Shown one piece after another: positions 6,170 to 12,691 of a DNA stretch of 16,703 nt (its first letter is position 1; every line of letters starts with the position of its first letter). Origin of the DNA: Selenomonadaceae bacterium (lineage in GTDB: Bacteria > Bacillota > Negativicutes > Selenomonadales > Selenomonadaceae); assembly GCA_017529085.1 (NCBI GenBank), contig JAFXOC010000588.1, positions 1-16,703 of the forward strand. Reading direction: 5' to 3'. The notes beneath the pieces are model-generated. The model was not told the origin of the DNA and made no database searches. It was given only the letters and a program-made list of their open reading frames with translations. A program made the position numbers and the translations under genes.

Positions 6170-9100
6170 TCACCCCTCAATCATCTCCTCCAATGTCTTA
6201 AACAGCACGTCGGGGTCGATGGGCTTTGCGAGATGGGCGTTTAAGCCGGCTTGAAGGCTTTTTTCCACGTCTTCGTCGAAGGCGTTCGCCGTTAATGCGA
6301 TTATGGGCACGGTTTTAGCGTCCGGGCGGTCTAGGTTCCTTATGGCGACGGTCGCTTCAAGTCCCGTCATAACCGGCATACGCATATCCATTAAGATTGC
6401 CGCGTATTCGCCGACTTCGCTTGCTTTGAACATATCTAAGGCTATTTGCCCGTTCTCCGCAACGTCCGGAAGCATATCCCGCATTTTTAGGACTTCCTTC
6501 ATTATTTCGGCGTTCACCGTCATGTCCTCGGCTATCAAAATTCGCTTGCCCGTTAAATCGACGGGCGTTTTTTCATGCTTCATCCGCTTCTTTTTAAGGG
6601 TGTTTTGGAACTCGTCCATGATGTTTTGCGTAAACAAGGGTTTTGCCACAAAACTGTCAACTCCCGCCTCAATAGCTTCGTCAATGATGTCGTCCCAATT
6701 ATAGGCTGTAAGAATGATGATAGCTCCAGCGTCACCTACGAGTTCGCGAAGTTTGCGAGAACACTCCACGCCGTCCATCCCCGGCATCTGCCAGTCGATG
6801 ATAAAGAGATTGTAATTTTCCCTGCGGGCGGTTTTCATCTTCACCTTTTGAATGGCTTCGTCGCCGGATTCCACTATGTCCGCCACAATCCCCGCCGCGC
6901 CTAAGACAATGCGGGCGTGTTCCCTCGCTATCGGATCGTCGTCCACCACAAGGGCGCGGATTTCGTCCGGGGTCAGAATTTCTTCCGCCTTGTCGGCTTT
7001 GCGTTTGGTTTCCACAAGGGTGATGGTGACGGTAAAGGTTGTGCCTATGCCCTTCTTGCTCTCCACCTTGATTTCGCCGTTCATCATGTCGATGATGTTC
7101 TTCGTTATCGCCATTCCAAGCCCGGAACTGCCGTATTTATTCTTTGCGGAGGAATCTTCCTGACTAAACGCCTCAAAGAGTTTGGGCAAAAATTCTTCGC
7201 TTATCCCGATGCCCGTATCCGCTACCGTAAAGGAAACAGCGGTTTTGTTGTCGTAGTTTTGCAGCTTCTTCGCCGTAAGGGTGACGCTGCCGCCCTCGTC
7301 GGTGAATTTTACTGCATTGCCCAAAAGGTTGATAAGAGCTTGACGGAGCTTCGTCGCGTCGCCTATGTAGAAATCCGCAAATTCGCCGATAACGCGGCAA
7401 TCGTAGTTTAAGCCTTTTTCTTGGCATTGACCGCCTATTATGGTGTTAATCTGCTCCAGGAATTTCTGGAAGGAAAATTCTTCGTCCCTCAGTATCATTC
7501 GCCCGGATTCGATGCGGCTCATGTCTAAGATGTCGTTTATAAGCGTGAGGAGGTGTTTTGCGGACGAGCCGATTTTCTCAAGATATGTGCGGGTGCGAGT
7601 GGGCACGTCCTTTTCGTTTAACGCAAGCGTATCAAGCCCAATAATGGCGTTCATTGGGGTGCGGATCTCGTGGCTCATGCTTGAGAGGAACACTGTCTTG
7701 GCCTTGCTGGCTTCTTCGGCGGCGCGCAGCGCTTCCGCCAACGCCTCGTTCTTTGCCATAGCGGAGCGCATCTCGTCGTCGCAGTCCGCAAAACCTACCG
7801 CCAATATGTTTGGCGTTCCCGCCTGTTCGTTGCCCCTTACCCCCGCTATCTTTATCATCTCATATTCTTCCTTACCGTCGCGCCTTACGAGATAGCGATA
7901 AGATATGATGGGCAAGTCCTGCAAAGATGCCAAAATGCTTTCCGGCTTGATAAAGGTCATAAAGCCGTCTATATACGCGCCGTCCACATAGCGTATGGCG
8001 TAATCCTTAAAGCGTTCGGTGAACTTAAACTCCTCGCCTTCCTCCGCCGCCGTTTCGAGATCCCAAACTTTTCGGTAGCAGAAGCCTTCGTCCTTATCCA
8101 AATCCACATAATATACGCTCTTGTAATCCGATGCCATGGCGGTAATCATTCTGTCCTGCTCGGTCTTATGCTTCTCCTTTTCCAAAAGCTCCTCTTGAAG
8201 GGCGAGCTGTTCCTCAAGTTCCTGTTGTTTTACGCGGTTTTCGGTGTCCGCCACTTCCTTTTCAAGAGTCGCCCTTGCGGCGGTGCGAGTCTGGTATATA
8301 AGCACGGAAAAGACTATAAGGAGAACGAGCGCCGTAAGGAAGGACTGCAACAAACTTCTTTCCATGATGCCGTTTGAAATGGAGCTTATCTGTTCGCCTA
8401 TCATACTCTCTCTTATTAAGTACGTCACCATCCAGTTGGTGCCTTTGACGGGAACATAGTATAAGGTTTCGTTTATATCGTTATATGTGAAAGTCTGGAC
8501 GCCTTCTTTGCCCTCTCTGAAATCGTCCTTCATTGCCTGTAACGAAGAACCTTTTTCAAATTCGGCGCTATTTAAGGCTTCAAGCAAGTTTTTCTGGCTG
8601 GACAGACCGCCTAAAACAATGTTGGTAAGGGAATTTCCGTCGGAAGTGTAAAGATTGGCGTAAGTAGTATTGTTGTTGTCGGATTGAAGGGACACGGCGG
8701 AAAGGAGTCGCGCCATATCCATTTCTATAAACGCCGCCGTTAGGTAAGTATTCTGAAAGGGAATCCTATCCATCGGCACGGCGATTATTACTTTTTTCGA
8801 AGCGCCTTCCATATTTTTTATGGAAATGACGGATTCGGACAGATTTTGATGGTCAAACGGGTATAAGTCTATATCGCTCCTAGTGCCTCTTGATGTGTAA
8901 ATAACGCCGGTTTCGTCCACAAAAGCGAGGCGTTCCACGTTGTAAAGCTGTTTCATTCTGGCAAGATATTCTTGCAGTGATTGGACAGACGTCAAGTCAT
9001 GGGGCGAAATCAACCCGGTTACTATATCAAGGTTTGACACGAAATCTTTGAGCGCAGTTTCTATCACCTGTTCGCGTCGCTGCGCCAGTTCGTCAAGGTA

Positions 9101-9241
9101 AAACAGGCTGACGCTGTGCACCGCTTTTTCCGTATCCTCTTTTGCGTATTTTCCGGCAAAGAATGAGCCCAGCACCAACAAAACGATGACAACCAAGCTG
9201 CCAACTATAATTTCCTTCATCATTGATTGTTTTTTCTTCAT
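6170..9241 (-). CDS. Hybrid sensor histidine kinase: extracellular sensor, PAS-like, HisKA, HATPase, two receiver domains
   Basis: 1023 aa inner-membrane sensor kinase. Order: TM1 (about 11-29), extracytoplasmic double-Cache-like sensor (about 35-295), TM2 (about 303-322), a coiled coil rich in Glu/Lys/Gln, a PAS-like domain (about 365-490), and HisKA with SSMSHEIRTPMNAII (phospho-acceptor His524). HATPase_c follows (LLGNAVKFTD, DTGIGI, GSSGLGMAIT). Receiver 1 has acceptor Asp816 in IIDWQMPGMDG and receiver 2 has Asp952 in LMDMRMPVMTG. All catalytic motifs look intact. No HPt domain or DNA-binding output is present, so a separate phosphotransfer partner is expected. I chose the start at 9241 (MKKKQSMMKEIIVG), which has GAGGTG upstream. 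An upstream in-frame ATG at 9334 would overlap the toxin gene and put a non-membrane stretch before TM1. It lies 22 bases after the RelE-like gene on the same strand and may be co-transcribed. The ligand is unknown. Confidence 0.92.
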   Translation of the reverse strand: MKKKQSMMKEIIVGSLVVIVLLVLGSFFAGKYAKEDTEKAVHSVSLFYLDELAQRREQVIETALKDFVSNLDIVTGLISPHDLTSVQSLQEYLARMKQLYNVERLAFVDETGVIYTSRGTRSDIDLYPFDHQNLSESVISIKNMEGASKKVIIAVPMDRIPFQNTYLTAAFIEMDMARLLSAVSLQSDNNNTTYANLYTSDGNSLTNIVLGGLSSQKNLLEALNSAEFEKGSSLQAMKDDFREGKEGVQTFTYNDINETLYYVPVKGTNWMVTYLIRESMIGEQISSISNGIMERSLLQSFLTALVLLIVFSVLIYQTRTAARATLEKEVADTENRVKQQELEEQLALQEELLEKEKHKTEQDRMITAMASDYKSVYYVDLDKDEGFCYRKVWDLETAAEEGEEFKFTERFKDYAIRYVDGAYIDGFMTFIKPESILASLQDLPIISYRYLVRRDGKEEYEMIKIAGVRGNEQAGTPNILAVGFADCDDEMRSAMAKNEALAEALRAAEEASKAKTVFLSSMSHEIRTPMNAIIGLDTLALNEKDVPTRTRTYLEKIGSSAKHLLTLINDILDMSRIESGRMILRDEEFSFQKFLEQINTIIGGQCQEKGLNYDCRVIGEFADFYIGDATKLRQALINLLGNAVKFTDEGGSVTLTAKKLQNYDNKTAVSFTVADTGIGISEEFLPKLFEAFSQEDSSAKNKYGSSGLGMAITKNIIDMMNGEIKVESKKGIGTTFTVTITLVETKRKADKAEEILTPDEIRALVVDDDPIAREHARIVLGAAGIVADIVESGDEAIQKVKMKTARRENYNLFIIDWQMPGMDGVECSRKLRELVGDAGAIIILTAYNWDDIIDEAIEAGVDSFVAKPLFTQNIMDEFQNTLKKKRMKHEKTPVDLTGKRILIAEDMTVNAEIMKEVLKMRDMLPDVAENGQIALDMFKASEVGEYAAILMDMRMPVMTGLEATVAIRNLDRPDAKTVPIIALTANAFDEDVEKSLQAGLNAHLAKPIDPDVLFKTLEEMIEG

Positions 9242-9263
9242 CTGAAGCACCTCGAAAGCGGTT

Positions 9264-9587
9264 TTATCGTACCAATCGCTGCGCAGCGTCTTTATATACC
9301 GACAAATCAGCGCGCATTCCAATGACAATGACATTCATGTTTTGCTCATTTCGTTCCAATGTGTAGATTATACGAATACCGTATTTTTTTAATTTAATTT
9401 TTAAACATCCCGTTAAATCCAACCCGTTTTTATTGCCCAACTCTACTCCATAGCCGCCTTCCCGCTTAGGTAACGGATTTTGACTGACCTTACTAAGCGC
9501 GCTCAAAACTTGTGGTCGTACGCTTCCGTCAAGACCAGCTATATCTGCGGCAACTCTTGCATCATATATGATATTCCAATTACTCAA
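9264..9587 (-). CDS. Type II toxin-antitoxin system RelE/ParE-superfamily toxin
   Basis: 107 aa. It starts WNIIYDARVAADIAGLDGSV and has the RelE/ParE pattern: basic helix 1-2 region, LKIKLKKYGIRIIYTLER strand pair in the core, then the late strand MNVIVIGMRADLSVYKDAAQ. RelE-type members cleave mRNA on the ribosome and ParE types poison gyrase; this sequence alone does not say which. The start overlaps the antitoxin's end by eight bases, the standard coupling of such pairs. The protein is full length for the family with no visible lesion. It is followed after 22 bases by the sensor kinase gene. Confidence 0.85.
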   Translation of the reverse strand: MSNWNIIYDARVAADIAGLDGSVRPQVLSALSKVSQNPLPKREGGYGVELGNKNGLDLTGCLKIKLKKYGIRIIYTLERNEQNMNVIVIGMRADLSVYKDAAQRLVR

Positions 9588-9864
9588 TTTCGACGTCTCC
9601 TACAGCGGCAAGATCTTTTTCTGTTATATCGAACATTTTCATAATTTCTTGTTGAGTATATGTTTTACCGTTCGCATTAGTTAGTCTTTTTGCAGCTTCC
9701 CGCTCAATTTTTCGGTCGGTGTATTCTTCCATTAAGGTATCGTACATCTCCCTCGTCATAACAACATAATTACTGTCGATAACGGACAAAACATCCTTTT
9801 TTAGCATATCGGCAAATACATTTGCCGGTAAATTGTTTATTGCTGTGGCATTCATCATCATCAT
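9580..9864 (-). CDS. Type II antitoxin, Phd/YefM- or RelB-like
   Basis: 94 aa, first gene of a toxin-antitoxin pair. It begins with four consecutive ATG codons; AGAGGG lies 7 nt before the first, so I use 9864. The opening NATAINNLPANVFADMLKKD followed by SNYVVMTREMYDTLMEEY resembles the Phd/YefM DNA-binding fold. The C-terminal part (KTYTQQEIMKMFDITEKDL) would be the toxin-neutralising segment. Such proteins usually repress their own promoter; I did not identify a convincing promoter or operator in the AT-rich 9865-9960 stretch. The eight-base overlap with the toxin gene supports the assignment. The subfamily is uncertain. Confidence 0.8.
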   Translation of the reverse strand: MMMMNATAINNLPANVFADMLKKDVLSVIDSNYVVMTREMYDTLMEEYTDRKIEREAAKRLTNANGKTYTQQEIMKMFDITEKDLAAVGDVEIE

Positions 9865-9966
9865 AGTAATTCCCTCTTCAAAACTCTTTTGTTTTAACTA
9901 TACTAAATTCGACTTATTTTTGGTTTTTCCTTTTTATTAATGCGAAGAGGTATCGAAAATTTTTTG

Positions 9967-9995
9967 TTGCTATTTTTCTTTTTTTGTTGTATTAT
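9967..9995 (+). promoter_or_regulatory. Promoter for the candidate antisense RNA
   Basis: TTGCTA (9967-9972), 17-nt spacer, TATTAT (9990-9995), facing right. A transcript would begin near 10002, just before the hairpin at 10007-10035, and end at the terminator at 10077-10121. Confidence 0.45.
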
Positions 9996-10006
9996 GAGCA
10001 TAAGGG

Positions 10007-10035
10007 AAAAGCCTCGCTTGAGGGGCGAGGCTTTT
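10007..10035 (-). terminator. Hairpin ending the candidate toxin mRNA
   Basis: AAAAGCCTCGC, 7-nt loop, GCGAGGCTTTT: an 11-bp perfect stem with A/T flanks on both sides. Read on the minus strand it is followed by CCC after UUUU, so it is a modest terminator. It would sit about 80 bases past the toxin stop codon. Confidence 0.5.
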
Positions 10036-10076
10036 GGGCGGCTTACGATGGTCTGCCCCCACTTTTAATGGTTGCG

Positions 10077-10121
10077 AAAGCCGTCGCGCTGCTAAACGTT
10101 CGACGGCTTTTTTATTTTTTT
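10077..10121 (+). terminator. Terminator of the candidate antisense RNA
   Basis: AAAGCCGTCG (10077-10086), 14-nt loop, CGACGGCTTT (10101-10110), then TTTATTTTTTT on the plus strand. The long T-run marks it as a plus-strand terminator. It ends at the stop codon of the oppositely oriented small ORF. Confidence 0.75.
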
Positions 10122-10186
10122 ACCGGGATGATTGTTATGCAAATCAACGTTACCGTCAATAAATACACGAAATCGTATCTGTTCAT
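10112..10186 (-). CDS. Candidate type I toxin: 24-aa single-membrane-segment peptide
   Basis: 24 aa: MNRYDF, a hydrophobic run VYLLTVTLICITIIPV, then two lysines. This short charged start, one membrane-length segment and basic tail is the layout of holin-like type I toxins that depolarise the membrane. AAGGGGGTG, nearly a perfect Shine-Dalgarno sequence, lies 6 nt before the ATG at 10186; another in-frame ATG (10192) is too close to it. The ribosome binding site is locked in a CCCCC-GAAA-GGGGG hairpin (10195-10208), a hallmark of translationally silenced type I toxin mRNAs. A minus-strand promoter lies at 10242-10270 and an antisense RNA candidate covers the 3' end. The peptide is too short to place by similarity; the case rests on architecture. 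Confidence 0.5.
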   Translation of the reverse strand: MNRYDFVYLLTVTLICITIIPVKK

Positions 10187-10194
10187 CAACATCA

Positions 10195-10208
10195 CCCCCT
10201 TTCGGGGG
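10195..10208 (-). promoter_or_regulatory. Hairpin sequestering the ribosome binding site of the candidate toxin
   Basis: On the minus strand CCCCC-GAAA-GGGGG, a five-GC-pair stem with a GNRA tetraloop. The right arm is the Shine-Dalgarno sequence (AAGGGGGTG). The mRNA would be poorly translated unless this opens. Confidence 0.65.
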
Positions 10209-10241
10209 CTTTCAGCCATCGTTAGCAAACCGCTTGAACTC

Positions 10242-10270
10242 ATGTTATCATAAAATTTTCATTTTGGCAA
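10242..10270 (-). promoter_or_regulatory. Promoter of the candidate type I toxin
   Basis: On the minus strand TTGCCA (10270-10265), 17-nt spacer, TAACAT (10247-10242). Start near 10235 gives a leader of about 49 nt that contains the hairpin over the ribosome binding site. Confidence 0.45.
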
Positions 10271-10382
10271 CCGATTTTAGGTTGTTTTTTTTTGCATAAA
10301 TTTCTAGAAGGATTTTTCCTATTTATAACGAAGAAAATAGTTGGGAATAATCCTGCTACATTTATAGAAAGGAGATGATTTT

Positions 10383-11726
10383 ATGGAAATGGCGTTAGGA
10401 TTTGTTATTTTATTGGCGTGTTTGGTTATAGGCGTTCGACACGGCGGCATCGGGCTTGGCGTTATATCGGGTTTCGGGCTGTTGGCGTTCGTATTCGGCT
10501 TTGGATATGTCCCCGGCAGTCCTCCCGTGGACGTTATGCTGATAATCATAGCGGTCGTCACCTGCGCAGGCTTTTTGCAAACCTCCGGCGGACTCACCGT
10601 TATGCTGAAATACGCGGAAAAATTCTTACGCAGCAATCCTAAACACGTTACCATATTTGCGCCGCTCACCACCTGGTTTATGACGGTGCTCTGCGGCACG
10701 GGACACACCTGCTACACATTGCTTCCCATTATTTACGATATAGCGATAAAACAGGGAGTGCGTCCCGAGCGTCCCATGGCAATATCTTCGGTTGCGGCTC
10801 AAGCCGGTATTTGCGCGTCCCCCGCCTCCGTCGCCGTGGTGTCCGTTGTGGGATTTTTGGTAGCTTCGGGCGCAGATATTTCTTTATTACAAGTTTTAGC
10901 CGTGACGATTCCGGCGACGGGCGGCGGCGTCCTCTGCGCCGCGCTGTGGAGTTATAAACGCGGCAAGGAGCTTTCCGACGACAAAGAATTCCAAAAATAC
11001 ATCGAAGACCCTGCGAACAGGGCTTATGTTTACGGCGAAACTGCCGAGAGTTTGGTTGATAAGGAGCTTCCGAAAGAAGCTTACCGCGCCACCATAATCT
11101 TCTTGGTCGGTATCTTGGTTATAGCTGTTTTAGGCAATTTCCCGGATCTTTTACCCAAAGTTCCGAACGCAAAAGGCGCGTGGAAGCCTCTTTCCATGGT
11201 GCTTGTCATTCAGATGGTCATGCTGCTCCTCGCCGCCATTATCCTTTTGACCTGCAAGGTTAAAGCGAAAGACGTAGGCAACAGCCAAGTTTTTAGGGCC
11301 GGTATCGTGGCTTTCGTATCGGTTTACGGCGTCGCTTGGATGGCAGACACCTATTTTGACGCCCACATGGCGTTTTTAAAAGAATTTTTAGGCACCGCCG
11401 TTGCGAATTATCCGTGGGCTTACGCCGTGCTGGCGTTCCTCACCTCAAAACTTGTGAATTCTCAAGCTGCGGCTATAGCCATCGTAGTTCCGATGGGTTT
11501 ATCCGTCGGCATGGATCCGGTACTCATACTTTCGTTCATGTCGGCATGCTATGGATATTTCTTCCTGCCCACATACCCCTCTGACCTTGCCTGTATCGGC
11601 TTTGACCGTTCGGGTACAACTAAAATCGGAAAATACGTTCTAAACCACAGCTTTATGATCCCTGGACTCATCACCGTAAGTTCCGGCTGTGTCATAGGCT
11701 ACGTCATCGCTCACGCGATAATTTGA
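10383..11726 (+). CDS. dcuB: Anaerobic C4-dicarboxylate transporter DcuB
   Basis: 447 aa inner-membrane antiporter that exchanges fumarate, malate or aspartate for succinate during anaerobic respiration or fermentation. From memory of the E. coli DcuB sequence, the similarity runs end to end: PGSPPVDVMLIIIAVVTCAG, LCGTGHTCYTLLPIIYD, RPERPMAISSVAAQAGICAS, EDPANRAYVYGET, KPLSMVLVIQM, NYPWAYAVLAFLTSKLVNSQ, LPTYPSDLACIGFDRSGTTK and LNHSFMIPGL. Length equals the E. coli protein (446). About ten to twelve membrane segments are visible. GAAAGGAGATGA lies 7-8 nt before the ATG. It is a single-gene unit ending in a strong terminator at 11765-11804. I saw no clear -35/-10 or FNR-type palindrome in 10271-10370, so regulation is unresolved. 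It is flanked by candidate toxin-antitoxin loci on both sides. Confidence 0.95.
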   Translation: MEMALGFVILLACLVIGVRHGGIGLGVISGFGLLAFVFGFGYVPGSPPVDVMLIIIAVVTCAGFLQTSGGLTVMLKYAEKFLRSNPKHVTIFAPLTTWFMTVLCGTGHTCYTLLPIIYDIAIKQGVRPERPMAISSVAAQAGICASPASVAVVSVVGFLVASGADISLLQVLAVTIPATGGGVLCAALWSYKRGKELSDDKEFQKYIEDPANRAYVYGETAESLVDKELPKEAYRATIIFLVGILVIAVLGNFPDLLPKVPNAKGAWKPLSMVLVIQMVMLLLAAIILLTCKVKAKDVGNSQVFRAGIVAFVSVYGVAWMADTYFDAHMAFLKEFLGTAVANYPWAYAVLAFLTSKLVNSQAAAIAIVVPMGLSVGMDPVLILSFMSACYGYFFLPTYPSDLACIGFDRSGTTKIGKYVLNHSFMIPGLITVSSGCVIGYVIAHAII

Positions 11727-11764
11727 CTTTTCGAGGAATCCGCCTTCCTCAAATACAAAGTTAC

Positions 11765-11804
11765 GCCGCATAAACAGAATCCGCCTTCCGTTTATGCGGC
11801 TTTT
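11765..11804 (+). terminator. Terminator of dcuB
   Basis: GCCGCATAAAC (11765-11775), 14-nt loop, GTTTATGCGGC (11790-11800), then TTTT. A smaller hairpin, GAGGAA-TCCGCC-TTCCTC (11733-11750), lies between the stop codon and this stem. Confidence 0.85.
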
Positions 11805-11818
11805 CGTTGCTTTTTTTA

Positions 11819-11847
11819 TTGACATCAAACTATAAAAATGGTAGTAT
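11819..11847 (+). promoter_or_regulatory. Promoter of the type III toxin-antitoxin locus
   Basis: TTGACA (11819-11824, perfect consensus), 17-nt spacer, TAGTAT (11842-11847). Start near 11854, just before the first 48-nt repeat. Confidence 0.8.
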
Positions 11848-11853
11848 GAACGT

Positions 11854-11999
11854 AGTTAGAAGATTTTTCAAATATGTACCGTGACCTAAGATATCGGGAT
11901 ATAAAAGCTTAGGATTCAAATATGTACCGTGACCTAAGATATCGGGATATAAAAGCTTAGGATTCAAATATTTAGAGCCGGGGCAAACCGGCTCTTTTT
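11854..11999 (+). ncRNA. cptI: Type III antitoxin RNA (CptI-like): two 48-nt tandem repeats plus a partial third
   Basis: A transcript of about 146 nt bounded by a consensus promoter and an intrinsic terminator, directly ahead of a CptN-like toxin gene. It contains two exact 48-nt repeats (11867-11914, 11915-11962) and the first nine bases of a third (11963-11971). Each repeat can fold through CCTAAG/CTTAGG and an inner ATATC-GG-GATAT. In type III systems the toxin RNase cuts the precursor at A-rich sites within each repeat, and each monomer then binds and inhibits toxin. Here the boundary motif TTCAAATAT occurs three times, including in the partial copy, which would allow release of two monomers. 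Repeat length is close to the 45-nt unit known for Eubacterium rectale CptI. Confidence 0.8.
11867..11971 (+). repeat. 48-bp tandem repeat, 2.2 copies
   Basis: Copies at 11867-11914 and 11915-11962 are identical; 11963-11971 (TTCAAATAT) begins a third copy and then diverges. There is no spacer between the copies. The array lies inside the transcribed leader of the toxin gene at 12013. Confidence 0.95.
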
Positions 12000-12000
12000 A
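11974..12000 (+). terminator. Attenuating terminator between antitoxin RNA and toxin gene
   Basis: AGAGCCGG (11974-11981), 6-nt loop, CCGGCTCT (11988-11995), then TTTTA. It lies 12 bases before the toxin start codon. In type III systems a leaky terminator here sets the excess of antitoxin RNA over toxin mRNA. Confidence 0.85.
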
Positions 12001-12012
12001 ACGAGGACAAAT

Positions 12013-12504
12013 ATGTTTATCTTTATAGACGACTTATATTTTCAAAGATTTAACGACAATTACCTTATGCAAAATAAAGAAGTAATCAACGGAAGACCTC
12101 ACAATAGACCGTGTTACATCTCCATTATCGAAGAAGATAACGGAATACAATGGGCAATCCCCATATCGTCACAAATTGAGAAATATAAACAAATTTATAA
12201 CAAAAAGAAAAAACCGTGCGATACAATTGTTTTTGGGTACGTTTTGGGCAAGGAAAAAGCATTTTTAATACAAAATATTTGTCCAATAACAAACAGATAT
12301 ATATCAAAAGTTTATATCAACAAAAGCATCAACGCTCCGGTTGATATTTCCGTAACTTTAAAACAGGAATTAAAAAACAAAGCCCAAAAGGTATTGAGCT
12401 TACATAACAAGGGTGTAAAAATAATTTTTCCTGATGTGGATAAAATTAAGGAAAAGTTATTGGAAGAGTTTAACCGGGTCAATGTGAGGGATGGCAGTGA
12501 ATAA
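12013..12504 (+). CDS. cptN: Type III toxin-antitoxin endoribonuclease toxin, CptN/ToxN family
   Basis: 163 aa cytoplasmic RNase toxin of the ToxN/AbiQ superfamily, closest in motif content to CptIN-type toxins. Seen in order: HNRPCYI (30-36), WAIPISSQIEKYKQIY (47-62), CDTIVFGYVLGKEKAFLIQN (69-88), CPITNRYI (90-97), then a helical C-terminal half with IIFPD. The IPISSQ-x-x-K segment corresponds to the active-site loop of ToxN-type RNases (P-[LI]-[TS]-S-x-K). The start at 12013 follows GAGGA at a 5-nt spacing. The upstream context is diagnostic: consensus promoter, 48-nt tandem repeat RNA, terminator, then toxin. Such systems often abort phage infection or stabilise DNA. No lesion is visible, so the locus is probably active. 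Confidence 0.85.
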   Translation: MFIFIDDLYFQRFNDNYLMQNKEVINGRPHNRPCYISIIEEDNGIQWAIPISSQIEKYKQIYNKKKKPCDTIVFGYVLGKEKAFLIQNICPITNRYISKVYINKSINAPVDISVTLKQELKNKAQKVLSLHNKGVKIIFPDVDKIKEKLLEEFNRVNVRDGSE

Positions 12505-12586
12505 ATGCCGTTCGCCTCGCCATTTTTATTTATGTGAATAAATTTTAAAAAAAATTTTTTCAAAAATCCACCCCAAAACACGCAAA

Positions 12587-12608
12587 AACCCCGCGTGAAT
12601 GCGGGGTT
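12587..12608. terminator. Hairpin terminator after cptN
   Basis: AACCCCGC-GTGAAT-GCGGGGTT. On the plus strand the T-run (TTTTTT) comes seven bases later; on the minus strand TTTTT follows directly. It separates cptN from the HTH gene. Confidence 0.65.
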
Positions 12609-12628
12609 AGAACGGTTTTTTAAAAAAT

Positions 12629-12657
12629 TTGCATTATTTCTCAATTTGAGGTATAAT
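12629..12657 (+). promoter_or_regulatory. Promoter of the HTH gene
   Basis: TTGCAT (12629-12634), 17-nt spacer, TATAAT (12652-12657, perfect). The start site near 12664 rules out the upstream ATG at 12659 as the initiation codon. Confidence 0.65.
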
Positions 12658-12691
12658 CTTGTATACGATAATCTGCGAGAGGATGTGCAAG

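Larger units (their letters stand above)
10002..10121 (+). ncRNA. Candidate type I antitoxin antisense RNA (about 120 nt)
   Basis: A putative plus-strand transcript bounded by the promoter at 9967-9995 and the terminator at 10077-10121. It holds an 11-bp hairpin (10007-10035). It is complementary to the 3' untranslated region of the convergent small toxin gene and to about ten bases at its coding end. This is the architecture of TxpA/RatA- and BsrE/SR5-type systems, where antitoxin RNA pairs with the 3' end of the toxin mRNA. No plus-strand protein with a ribosome binding site is seen here. Confidence 0.45.

Noticed and set aside
9242..9334. Longer N-terminus for the sensor kinase (start at 9334)
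   Set aside because: It would overlap the RelE-like gene by about 70 bases and has no ribosome binding site, whereas 9241 has GAGGTG upstream and puts the membrane segment at the usual place.
9984..10253. Plus-strand ORF of 89 aa across the candidate type I locus
   Set aside because: It passes through two terminator-like hairpins, has no ribosome binding site and shows no family pattern.
10271..10370. FNR- or CRP-type operator upstream of dcuB
   Set aside because: Expected for this gene in enteric bacteria, but no TTGAT-N4-ATCAA or TGTGA-N6-TCACA palindrome could be found.
11867..11971. Tandem 48-bp repeats as a CRISPR array
   Set aside because: There are only two full copies with no spacers between them, no cas genes nearby, and a type III toxin gene directly downstream.
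12659..12691. Longer N-terminus for the HTH protein (start at 12659)
   Set aside because: This ATG lies one base after the -10 hexamer, upstream of the expected transcription start.
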